This document shows positions 1-5,819 of a DNA stretch of 6,595 nt, in pieces; within the stretch, counting starts at the first letter, position 1, and every line of letters starts with the position of its first letter. Where the stretch lies: assembly GCA_900766125.1 (NCBI GenBank), contig CAAFUD010000037.1, positions 1 through 6,595 on the forward strand, given 5' to 3'. Position numbers and translations under genes: made by a program. Under the pieces are notes generated by a model, which was not told where the DNA came from, searched no databases, and worked only from the letters and a program-made list of their open reading frames with translations. This DNA is from an uncultured Veillonella sp. GTDB taxonomy: Bacteria > Bacillota > Negativicutes > Veillonellales > Veillonellaceae.

Positions 1-300
1 ACCGCCCATACCAGCAGTTACGAATACCATATCAGCACCTTCAAGTGCTTTAGTGATTTCTTCACGACTTTCTTGAGCTGCTTCTTCACCGATTTGTGGA
101 TTAGCACCTGCGCCAAGACCTTTAGTAACTTTTTCACCGATTTGAATTGTTACATCCGCTTTAGACAATTCAAGCACTTGGTTTTCTGTATTAACGGCTA
201 AAAATTGAACACCTTTAATTTGGTTATCAACCATACGATTAACAGCGTTATTACCGCCGCCACCAACACCGATAACTTTAATATTTGCAAAATCAGACAT
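1..300 (-). CDS. ftsZ: Cell division protein FtsZ, N-terminal part (cut by window edge)
   Basis: This is the tubulin-like GTPase that polymerises into the Z ring at midcell and recruits the division machinery. Only the first 100 codons are present; the frame is still open at the left edge. The fragment begins MSDFANIKVIGVGGGGNNAV, with the glycine-rich nucleotide-binding loop at residues 11-18 followed by NNAVNRM. AVNTENQ is at 35-41 and the GLGAGANP segment at 61-68. The last visible residues, AGMGG, lead into the tubulin signature GGGTGTG, which is beyond the edge. The segment before the GTPase fold is very short (about 7 residues). Residue 39 is Glu where many FtsZ proteins have Asp, a conservative change. 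The ATG start is fixed by a strong Shine-Dalgarno 7 bases upstream. It is the last gene of the run seen here, 138 bases after sbp, and is probably fed both by operon read-through and by a local promoter. Identity is certain from the motifs; the C-terminal tail that binds FtsA or SepF cannot be seen. Confidence 0.97.
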   Translation of the reverse strand, partial: MSDFANIKVIGVGGGGNNAVNRMVDNQIKGVQFLAVNTENQVLELSKADVTIQIGEKVTKGLGAGANPQIGEEAAQESREEITKALEGADMVFVTAGMGG

Positions 301-307
301 TGAACTT

Positions 308-313
308 CCTCCT
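308..313 (-). promoter_or_regulatory. Strong ribosome binding site of ftsZ
   Basis: Read on the minus strand the sequence is AAGAGGAGGAAGTTCA followed by ATG. The AGGAGG core is a full match to the anti-Shine-Dalgarno sequence, with 7 bases to the start codon. It fixes the ftsZ start and suggests high translation, as expected for an abundant division protein. Confidence 0.85.
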
Positions 314-325
314 CTTATCGTTATC

Positions 326-360
326 TATTGTATCAATATACGTCCCAATGTATCGATTTA
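326..360. repeat. Pair of degenerate 15-base direct repeats upstream of ftsZ
   Basis: On the plus strand, TATTGTATCAATATA (326-340) and CAATGTATCGATTTA (346-360) agree at 11 of 15 positions, with a shared core TGTATC. They start 20 bases apart, close to two helical turns. The first copy contains a small inverted repeat (ATTG-TAT-CAAT). They lie between the ftsZ ribosome binding site and the candidate ftsZ promoter, so they would be in the 5' leader. A protein-binding site is possible, but in such AT-rich DNA chance similarity is a real alternative. Confidence 0.3.
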
Positions 361-390
361 TATACTGACTATCTTATAACAATTACATTT

Positions 391-419
391 ATTTTACACT
401 AAAATTTGAAAACTTTCCA
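391..419 (-). promoter_or_regulatory. Candidate sigma-70-type promoter for ftsZ
   Basis: On the minus strand, TGGAAA (414-419; 4 of 6 to TTGACA) is followed after exactly 17 bases by TAAAAT (391-396; 5 of 6 to TATAAT). It sits in the sbp-ftsZ gap, about 90 bases before the ftsZ start. It would give ftsZ its own transcript in addition to read-through from the upstream genes. No hairpin followed by a T run was seen in the gap, so read-through from sbp appears possible. This rests on consensus matching in AT-rich DNA only. Confidence 0.35.
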
Positions 420-438
420 CTATATAGAATGGGATTTA

Positions 439-783
439 TTAGAACCGCTTAGTCATAATTATTTTGCGTATAGCGCCTACATTAATAAATACACGTAACC
501 CAAATCCAATAAGGGCCACATAGTATAGGTTAATGCCTATTAAATCACCAACATATACAAGAATAACAGCTAATACCATATTTGAAAAGAACCCAATGAC
601 AAAGTTACTGAGATCAAAGGTTCTTTCCAATGCTGCTCGACTGCCACCAAATACTGCATCTAAAGCTGCTAGAACAGCTACAGAAGTATAATTCGAATAA
701 CTAGCGGGGATATGAAGTGGTGCTATCCATCCTAAGATAGCCCCTATAATTAGGCCAATGATGGCAAAGATATAGATATTCAT
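439..783 (-). CDS. sbp: Small basic membrane protein Sbp (DUF1290 family)
   Basis: This 114-residue integral membrane protein belongs to the Sbp/DUF1290 family, found next to division genes in many Firmicutes; its molecular role is not established. Hydrophobic segments lie at about residues 3-21, 60-78 and 84-103, with a short basic C-terminal tail (RKIIMTKRF). The family's hallmark is the motif AALDAVFGGSRAALE at 39-53, followed by the FDLSNFVIGFFSN stretch and the GLRVFINVGAIRK end, all clearly present. Length is normal for the family. The start codon overlaps the stop of the DUF881 gene as ATGA (780-783). An AGGAGG site 6 bases upstream lies inside the end of that gene, so the two are probably translationally coupled. 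In Bacillus subtilis sbp is followed by ftsA and ftsZ; here ftsZ follows directly. The family call is secure, the function unknown. Confidence 0.93.
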   Translation of the reverse strand: MNIYIFAIIGLIIGAILGWIAPLHIPASYSNYTSVAVLAALDAVFGGSRAALERTFDLSNFVIGFFSNMVLAVILVYVGDLIGINLYYVALIGFGLRVFINVGAIRKIIMTKRF

Positions 784-1475
784 TCTTTACCTCCTAACTC
801 ATTAGGCTTCATATGTTCTTCTCTAAAAGTACCTGTGAAAGCAGGAATCGCTACATCCTCTTCTTGCTTTATAGTTACCTTTATTCCCCAATGTTTAAGT
901 GAATCTACTACACCACCGCGCATAGTGAGCGCAGAATTTAATGTCTTTGGATCTCCAATAGCTTTCACCGTAAAGGGAGCTCCAAAGACCTTCCCATTTA
1001 CAGTAATAGTCGGGCCTGAACATCGTATTTCAGACGTTCCTATGAGGCGTTGATCATTAATAGCTATCGCTTCAGCCCCACCAGCCCGTAATTCATTAAC
1101 AATTCTTAGAATATCTTCATCATGAATTACATACAAATTGGGGTTTTCTCCACTTTGTACAGGCTTTAAGCTATCTTCAATCAACACACTAACGCCCGGC
1201 CCTTTAACATTAGTTAAAGCCGCTTTCATCATGAGCTGTTCATCAGCTTTACCACCGCCATTAGCACCAGATTTTTTTAGTGACTCAATTTGCTTTAACA
1301 AAGCATCACGTTCACTCTGGGCCTCTCTCAATTGTACCGCCAAATCGCCAGTTCGTTGTAAGCGAATATTTTCTTCTATATTATCTTGAGTCATCTTATA
1401 TTGGGTAACAACCATGAACCCTAATATACAGCTGACTATGGCAATTGCCCACCGTTCGTGTCTCACGACAATCAT
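780..1475 (-). CDS. DUF881 family membrane-anchored protein (YlxW/YlxX-like)
   Basis: This 231-residue protein has a short basic N-terminus, one membrane segment at about residues 8-24, a predicted coiled coil at about 32-68 rich in Glu, Gln, Arg and Leu, a glycine-rich hinge (70-76) and a DUF881 domain at about 85-215. Recognisable domain pieces are VKGPGVSVLIEDS (90-102), the VIHDEDILRIVNELRAGGAEAIAIN region (116-140), then GPTITVNGKVFGAPFTVKAIG (154-174) and MRGGVVDSLKHWGIKV (185-200). The topology suggests the domain lies outside the membrane. B. subtilis has two such genes (ylxW, ylxX) between divIB and sbp; here there is one. Function is not established; position beside ftsQ, sbp and ftsZ suggests a link to division or envelope growth. 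The start at 1475 has only a weak, close AAAGG ahead of it, so a GTG three codons later is a possible alternative. It follows ftsQ by 23 bases and overlaps sbp by 4. Confidence 0.88.
   Translation of the reverse strand: MIVVRHERWAIAIVSCILGFMVVTQYKMTQDNIEENIRLQRTGDLAVQLREAQSERDALLKQIESLKKSGANGGGKADEQLMMKAALTNVKGPGVSVLIEDSLKPVQSGENPNLYVIHDEDILRIVNELRAGGAEAIAINDQRLIGTSEIRCSGPTITVNGKVFGAPFTVKAIGDPKTLNSALTMRGGVVDSLKHWGIKVTIKQEEDVAIPAFTGTFREEHMKPNELGGKE
790..795 (-). promoter_or_regulatory. Ribosome binding site of sbp inside the DUF881 gene
   Basis: On the minus strand AGGAGG is followed by TAAAGA and the sbp ATG, a 6-base spacer. It lies within the last codons of the upstream gene and fixes the sbp start at 783. 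Confidence 0.8.
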
Positions 1476-1498
1476 CTACCTTTATATTCAACATGACC

Positions 1499-2356
1499 TT
1501 ATCTATCTTGTTTTTTATCATCCTTCTTAGTAGATGAATTTTCTGTAGTCGGTGCTCCATTCTGATGCTTTTTAACTTCTGGCATCACATCGGTTTTAAT
1601 GTACGGCGATGAAACATTGACATCTATATACTGTACATTACCATGTGTCTTTTTAATATCTTGTAACATCGACTGGGTTAGCTCTGCTTTTTTAGCTAAG
1701 TCTTTGCCATCCCCCAGTCGAATCTGTACACCTGATACAGTATATGCCATTATCGCATCAGGATCTCCAATATTAACCTCTGCAATATTCTTGAATGTCT
1801 CCTCATCGAGTGAGTTCAAATATTCAAGAGCCGCCAATATCGGTTTATCTACTACCGTATCACCTAATAGTATATTTCCAGCTTTCACACCAGAAATCAT
1901 AGGAACAGATGTGTCTTGTATAGCTGGCTCAGATGCGATCACTTGTCCCTTACTATCAAGGGTTAAGTATCCAAACTGGGCCGGTACGACTGCAACTGCC
2001 TTGCGTTCTACTACATTTACCACCATTGTCAGTGGCAACTGATAGCTAATTTGAGCCTCTTCAACACGTAAATCTTTCGATAATCTAGTTTTTAATTTTT
2101 CTGTACTAATCTGCAATATATTAACAGGTTCATGAATATCACCAGCTACCATTACATCTTGTACAGTTACCTTATCCGATCCAGTAACTTTTAAGGATCC
2201 AAAAGGAATAGGTAGTGTAAACAACCCCACCAACACGAGAGTAACTGCACCACCGATTTTTAACACTCGTTTTCTAAATACAGCCCGTTCATCACGAACA
2301 GGTGTAGAAGACTGCATCTCCCCAGAGTTGGATGGATGGTTTTGCTTATCATCCAT
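1499..2356 (-). CDS. ftsQ: Cell division protein FtsQ/DivIB
   Basis: This bitopic membrane protein belongs to the FtsQ/DivIB family, which with FtsB/DivIC and FtsL forms the complex controlling septal peptidoglycan synthesis. The 285 residues comprise a hydrophilic cytoplasmic N-terminus (1-30), a membrane segment at about 31-50, a POTRA domain at about 52-119 (starting FGSLKVTGSDKVTVQDV and ending MVVNVVERKAVAVV), and an outer FtsQ/DivIB domain to about 255. The latter includes DSKGQVI, the VSGVQIRLGDG strand and the conserved late strand VQYIDVNVSSPYIK (241-254). The last 30 residues are a Lys/Asp/Ser/Thr-rich, probably disordered tail. The start is supported by AAGGAG six bases upstream (2363-2368). 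It follows ddl by 27 bases. The domain order makes the family call firm although sequence conservation in this family is low. Confidence 0.93.
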   Translation of the reverse strand: MDDKQNHPSNSGEMQSSTPVRDERAVFRKRVLKIGGAVTLVLVGLFTLPIPFGSLKVTGSDKVTVQDVMVAGDIHEPVNILQISTEKLKTRLSKDLRVEEAQISYQLPLTMVVNVVERKAVAVVPAQFGYLTLDSKGQVIASEPAIQDTSVPMISGVKAGNILLGDTVVDKPILAALEYLNSLDEETFKNIAEVNIGDPDAIMAYTVSGVQIRLGDGKDLAKKAELTQSMLQDIKKTHGNVQYIDVNVSSPYIKTDVMPEVKKHQNGAPTTENSSTKKDDKKQDR

Positions 2357-2383
2357 AGTTAACTCCTTATCTTCTATTAGCCC

Positions 2384-3316
2384 TTAAAATTTCCCTATAC
2401 TAGCTGTTAATAGAATTTTTTCACATAATGTTGGGAAGTCAATTCCCATTTCTTTTGCTGCTTTTGGTACTAAAGATGTTGCTGTCATACCAGGCACAGT
2501 ATTGTATTCAAGAACATACATATTATCTGCATGGTCTGTCATAACATCAACACGAATTACCCCACTGCCTTGTACTTCACGATACACAAGTTCCCCAATC
2601 CGTTGCATTTCATCAGTCATTTCTGCACTAATAGGCGCTGGCACTAAATACTCAGTAGCACCTACAGTGTACTTACTCTTGTAATCATATTCACCAGAAT
2701 GTGGACGAATTTCAATAACAGACAATGCTTTACCATCTAAAACAGATACTGTAAATTCACGACCATCAAGAAATTGTTCTACCACAAGAATAGGGTCATA
2801 TTTTAGAGCTTCCGTTACAGCCTCTTCTAACTGTGCTTCATCGCGAACAATAGTAACCCCAATGCTAGAACCTTGCGTAGCAGACTTCACAACTACTGGA
2901 ATTGTAAAATCCTTACGAATATGTTCAATAATAGCTTCTGCAGATTCAAGATTACCATTAAAGGACTCGGATGCCGCAGTAGGAATATTGGCACCTTTAA
3001 ATACATCTTTACTTACTTTTTTATTCATACCTACTGCATGAGCCATAATACCTGACCCAGTGTATGGAATTTCAGCCATTTCTAATAGGCCTTGCAGCGC
3101 ACCATCTTCGCCGTAACGACCATGAATTGCATTAAATACAACCTCGCCACCTAAGTCTTCAATATCTTTTAATACAGTGCGCGGAATGAGTTCTAAAGTT
3201 TGGGCATTATAACCTTTGCTTTCAAGTGCTTCTGCAATAGCAGCGCCAGTACGACGAGATACCTCAGCCTCTTTGGAAGGACCACCCATTAGTACGATTA
3301 TTTTTTTATCTTTCAT
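2384..3316 (-). CDS. ddl: D-alanine--D-alanine ligase
   Basis: This cytoplasmic ATP-grasp enzyme joins two D-Ala molecules, consuming ATP; the dipeptide is then attached to UDP-MurNAc-tripeptide by MurF. At 310 residues it is the short DdlB-type form. Visible motifs are GGPSKEAEVS (11-20), FNAIHGRYGEDGALQG (61-76), IPYTGSG (83-89), KSATQGSSIGV (144-154), EQFLDGREFTV (180-190) and EYNTVPGMTATSLVP (270-284). By comparison with E. coli DdlB from memory, the catalytic and metal-binding positions match in identity and number: K144, K215-Y216, R255, D257, E270, N272. Tyr at 216 is the state typical of D-Ala-D-Ala rather than D-Ala-D-Lac ligases. Residue 145 is Ser where Pro is usual (KP). The start overlaps the murC stop as ATGA (3313-3316), and GGAGG lies 10 bases upstream within murC. 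Its position between murC and ftsQ follows the common ddlB-ftsQ linkage. Confidence 0.97.
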   Translation of the reverse strand: MKDKKIIVLMGGPSKEAEVSRRTGAAIAEALESKGYNAQTLELIPRTVLKDIEDLGGEVVFNAIHGRYGEDGALQGLLEMAEIPYTGSGIMAHAVGMNKKVSKDVFKGANIPTAASESFNGNLESAEAIIEHIRKDFTIPVVVKSATQGSSIGVTIVRDEAQLEEAVTEALKYDPILVVEQFLDGREFTVSVLDGKALSVIEIRPHSGEYDYKSKYTVGATEYLVPAPISAEMTDEMQRIGELVYREVQGSGVIRVDVMTDHADNMYVLEYNTVPGMTATSLVPKAAKEMGIDFPTLCEKILLTASIGKF

Positions 3317-4695
3317 TGTAAGCCTTCCTCCAATATAGCTAATAATTTTGGCCCATATTGATTAATAGAACCTGCACCCATGGTGATAACTAGGTCGTTA
3401 GGTCTTACTATTTTCGCTAATACCTCAGGCAAATCGTCAACAGATGGTACATAATTTACATCTTGACCTGTGGCCGCTTTAATAGCATTTGGAATCGTAT
3501 TGCCATCAATACCAGGGATTGGATCTTCACCAGAGCTATAAATATCTGTCATATATACTTCATCAGCGCTTGTGAAAGCAGTAGCAAATTCATCCTTTAA
3601 CAAGCTTGTGCGAGTAAAGCGATGTGGCTGGAATACACAGATAACACGATGCTTTTCCAACTCTTTTGCTGCTTTCAATGTTGCTTTAATTTCTGTAGGA
3701 TGATGAGCATAGTCATCAACAACCCATACACCTGCTACGTGACCTTTTGTTTCGAAACGACGTTTTGCACCGATAAACTTACCTAAACCTTTTGTAATAA
3801 TGCGCGTTTCTACACCACAGCAATCATGAGCAACAACAAAGGCAGCCAACGAATTCAATACATTATGTTCACCAGGAACTCGTAAGCGAATGCGCTCAAC
3901 ATTCACACCATTATGGTATACATCATATACCAAAGTAGAGTCTACATAGTGAATATTTTTAGCTACATAGTCATTATTATCACTTAAGCCATATGTAATG
4001 AAATTGCGATTTACACGGCTCATAACATAACGAATATTCTCATTATCTCCACATACGATTGCTTTTCCAGATTCTGGTAACGTTTCGACAAACTCACAAA
4101 ATGCATTTAACAAATTATCCATTGTTTTGTAGTGATCCATGTGATCATCTTCAATGTTAGTAATAACAATAGTATGTGGGCGTAGTTTCAAGAAAGACCC
4201 ATCACTTTCATCTGCTTCAACTACAGAGAAATGGCCTTTACCTAGACAACTACTACCTTTTAAATAATCTACTTCACCACCGATAATAACTGTTGGATCA
4301 GCTTCTGCTTCTACTAAAATTTGACCAATCATGGATGTAGTAGAAGTTTTACCGTGAGCACCAGCTACTGCAATGCCATCTGTTACGTCTAACACAGCTT
4401 TTACAATATCGGAACGGTGTAAAATTTTAATACCTTGCTCTTTAGCAGCTACAATTTCAGGGTTATCTTCGCGAATAGCTGTAGAACGAACTACAGCATC
4501 AACGCCTTTTACATAATCTTTATTATGGCCAATATGAACTGTAGCGCCCATATTTCTGAACTTTTCAATAACTGCAGAATCAGCTACATCTGAACCAGAT
4601 ACGTCATAACCTTTTTGAATTAAAATATTCGCTATAGCACGCATGCCAGACCCACCTATACCAATAAGATGAATCTTATGAATACCGTCTAACAT
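3313..4695 (-). CDS. murC: UDP-N-acetylmuramate--L-alanine ligase
   Basis: MurC adds L-Ala to UDP-MurNAc with ATP hydrolysis, the first amino-acid addition in the peptidoglycan stem. It is cytoplasmic. The 460 residues match the usual MurC length and three-domain layout. The N-terminal UDP-binding domain carries HLIGIGGSGMRAIANIL (9-25) and the SGSDV segment (33-37). The central ATPase domain has the P-loop AGAHGKTSTT (111-120), VEADESDGSF (159-168) and the metal-binding region TNIEDDHMDHY (179-189), then GEHNVLNSLAA (275-285). The C-terminal domain has RRFETKG (312-318), VDDYAHHPTEI (326-336), FQPHRFTRT (355-363) and TMGAGSIN (438-445). The DDYAHHPTE and HGKTSTT forms are MurC-specific and separate it from MurD, MurE and MurF. 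The ATG follows AAGGAGAGG and four T bases. The gene lies 14 bases after murG and overlaps ddl by four bases. Confidence 0.98.
   Translation of the reverse strand: MLDGIHKIHLIGIGGSGMRAIANILIQKGYDVSGSDVADSAVIEKFRNMGATVHIGHNKDYVKGVDAVVRSTAIREDNPEIVAAKEQGIKILHRSDIVKAVLDVTDGIAVAGAHGKTSTTSMIGQILVEAEADPTVIIGGEVDYLKGSSCLGKGHFSVVEADESDGSFLKLRPHTIVITNIEDDHMDHYKTMDNLLNAFCEFVETLPESGKAIVCGDNENIRYVMSRVNRNFITYGLSDNNDYVAKNIHYVDSTLVYDVYHNGVNVERIRLRVPGEHNVLNSLAAFVVAHDCCGVETRIITKGLGKFIGAKRRFETKGHVAGVWVVDDYAHHPTEIKATLKAAKELEKHRVICVFQPHRFTRTSLLKDEFATAFTSADEVYMTDIYSSGEDPIPGIDGNTIPNAIKAATGQDVNYVPSVDDLPEVLAKIVRPNDLVITMGAGSINQYGPKLLAILEEGLQ
3327..3331 (-). promoter_or_regulatory. Ribosome binding site of ddl inside murC
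   Basis: On the minus strand TTGGAGGAAGG precedes the ddl ATG with 10 bases after GGAGG. It lies in the last codons of murC (the Leu-Glu-Glu-Gly stretch) and supports the start that overlaps the murC stop by four bases, implying coupled translation. Confidence 0.7.
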
Positions 4696-4709
4696 AAAAC
4701 CTCTCCTTG

Positions 4710-5819
4710 TTACTTTGCAATAGATAATGCTAATTTTGCAATATCATGAGCCGCATTAGGTTTACCTAACTGCAACGCTCGTTCTCCCATTTGTGACAAT
4801 AAATCACGATTGGCCATAAACATTTCAATTTCCCCTATCAAATCATGGGCACTTAACATTTGATCAACAATCATATGCGCTGCCCCTTCTTGAACAAAAA
4901 TACGGGCATTATAGGTTTGATGATCTTCCGCTGCGTATGGATATGGTACCAATACAGACGGAATACCTCGAACTGCTAGTTCAGCAAGACCGATAGCACC
5001 AGACCTAAAGACTGCTAAATCAGCTGCCGCCAATGCTTTTGGCATATCGTGCAAATATGGCAAGATCAATGAGGAATCACCTAAACCATCACCATCGGTA
5101 ATACCAAGCTGAGATAACACAGATTGATATTCCCCATCCCCTGTAATATGGATTAATTTAATTCCTTCTGTTCCTTGAAAATGCTTATGTACATCTATCA
5201 TAGCATTATTGATAGTTCTCGCCCCACGAGAACCACCGGCTATAAGAACGGTGAACGTGTCATCACTTAAATTAAAATAATTGCGTCCATCTTCCCTAGT
5301 ATCAACTAATACATCAGGACGTACTGGATTACCAGTATATACTACGCGTTTTGCCTTTGAAAAAGATGATTCTGCATCCTTGTAGCCCATAGCGACTACA
5401 TCAACAAAACGGCTTAGAATTTTATTTGTAATGCCTGCAATGACATTTTGTTCCTGTATCAACGTTGGAATATTGCGCAATGCTGCGGCCATAAGAATAG
5501 GACCACAAACATAACCACCCGTACCAATAACTACATCAGGCTTAAAGTTAGAAATGATTGCATTAGCTTTCACAAGAGAAAAAGCAGTCTTGCCTAACGT
5601 CACCAACGTACCAAAAGATAATTTACGTTGCAAACCTTGTACAGGTAATGTAGTAAATTCAATGCCTTCTTTAGGCACTAAGGTAGCCTCTAAGCCCCTT
5701 TCCGTTCCTACATATAAAACCTGTGCATCAGGGTTCTGCTTCATAATTTCCTTATATATAGTTATTGCTGGGTATATATGTCCACCAGTGCCACCACCTG
5801 AAATAATGATACGTTTCAT
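4710..5819 (-). CDS. murG: Lipid II-forming GlcNAc transferase MurG
   Basis: MurG is the GT28-family glycosyltransferase that transfers GlcNAc from UDP-GlcNAc to lipid I on the inner face of the cytoplasmic membrane, producing lipid II. The 369 residues show the two-Rossmann-domain layout. The N-terminal acceptor-side domain has the glycine loop ISGGGTGGHIYPAI (6-19), GTERGLE (38-44) and GTGGYVCGP (99-107). The C-terminal UDP-GlcNAc domain has the second glycine loop IAGGSRGARTINN (193-205), LPYLHDMP (253-260), RSGAIGLAELAVRGIPSVLV (272-291) and PYPYAAEDHQTYNA (292-305). Two motif positions differ from the common form: Gln122 in QEQN, where HEQN is usual, and Gly277 where Thr is usual after RxGA. 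Everything else, including Glu280 and the HQ pair, is intact. Start and murD stop share a base (TAATG, 5817-5821), with AAGGGAG about nine bases upstream. murD precedes it directly, with no ftsW between. Confidence 0.97.
   Translation of the reverse strand: MKRIIISGGGTGGHIYPAITIYKEIMKQNPDAQVLYVGTERGLEATLVPKEGIEFTTLPVQGLQRKLSFGTLVTLGKTAFSLVKANAIISNFKPDVVIGTGGYVCGPILMAAALRNIPTLIQEQNVIAGITNKILSRFVDVVAMGYKDAESSFSKAKRVVYTGNPVRPDVLVDTREDGRNYFNLSDDTFTVLIAGGSRGARTINNAMIDVHKHFQGTEGIKLIHITGDGEYQSVLSQLGITDGDGLGDSSLILPYLHDMPKALAAADLAVFRSGAIGLAELAVRGIPSVLVPYPYAAEDHQTYNARIFVQEGAAHMIVDQMLSAHDLIGEIEMFMANRDLLSQMGERALQLGKPNAAHDIAKLALSIAK

Noticed and set aside
301..438. Transcription terminator between sbp and ftsZ
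   Set aside because: I found no GC-rich stem followed by a T run on the coding strand; the gap looks open to read-through.
835..1389. Two plus-strand open frames of 72 and 83 codons
   Set aside because: Both are antisense to the DUF881 gene, low-complexity in composition and without family resemblance.
1599..2042. 147-codon open frame on the plus strand
   Set aside because: It lies fully antisense to ftsQ, which has clear TM, POTRA and FtsQ-domain structure. The translated product is Ser/Thr/Ile-rich with no recognisable domain and is a shadow frame.
2502..3055. Two plus-strand open frames of 60 codons each
   Set aside because: Antisense to ddl, whose catalytic motifs are continuous across the region.
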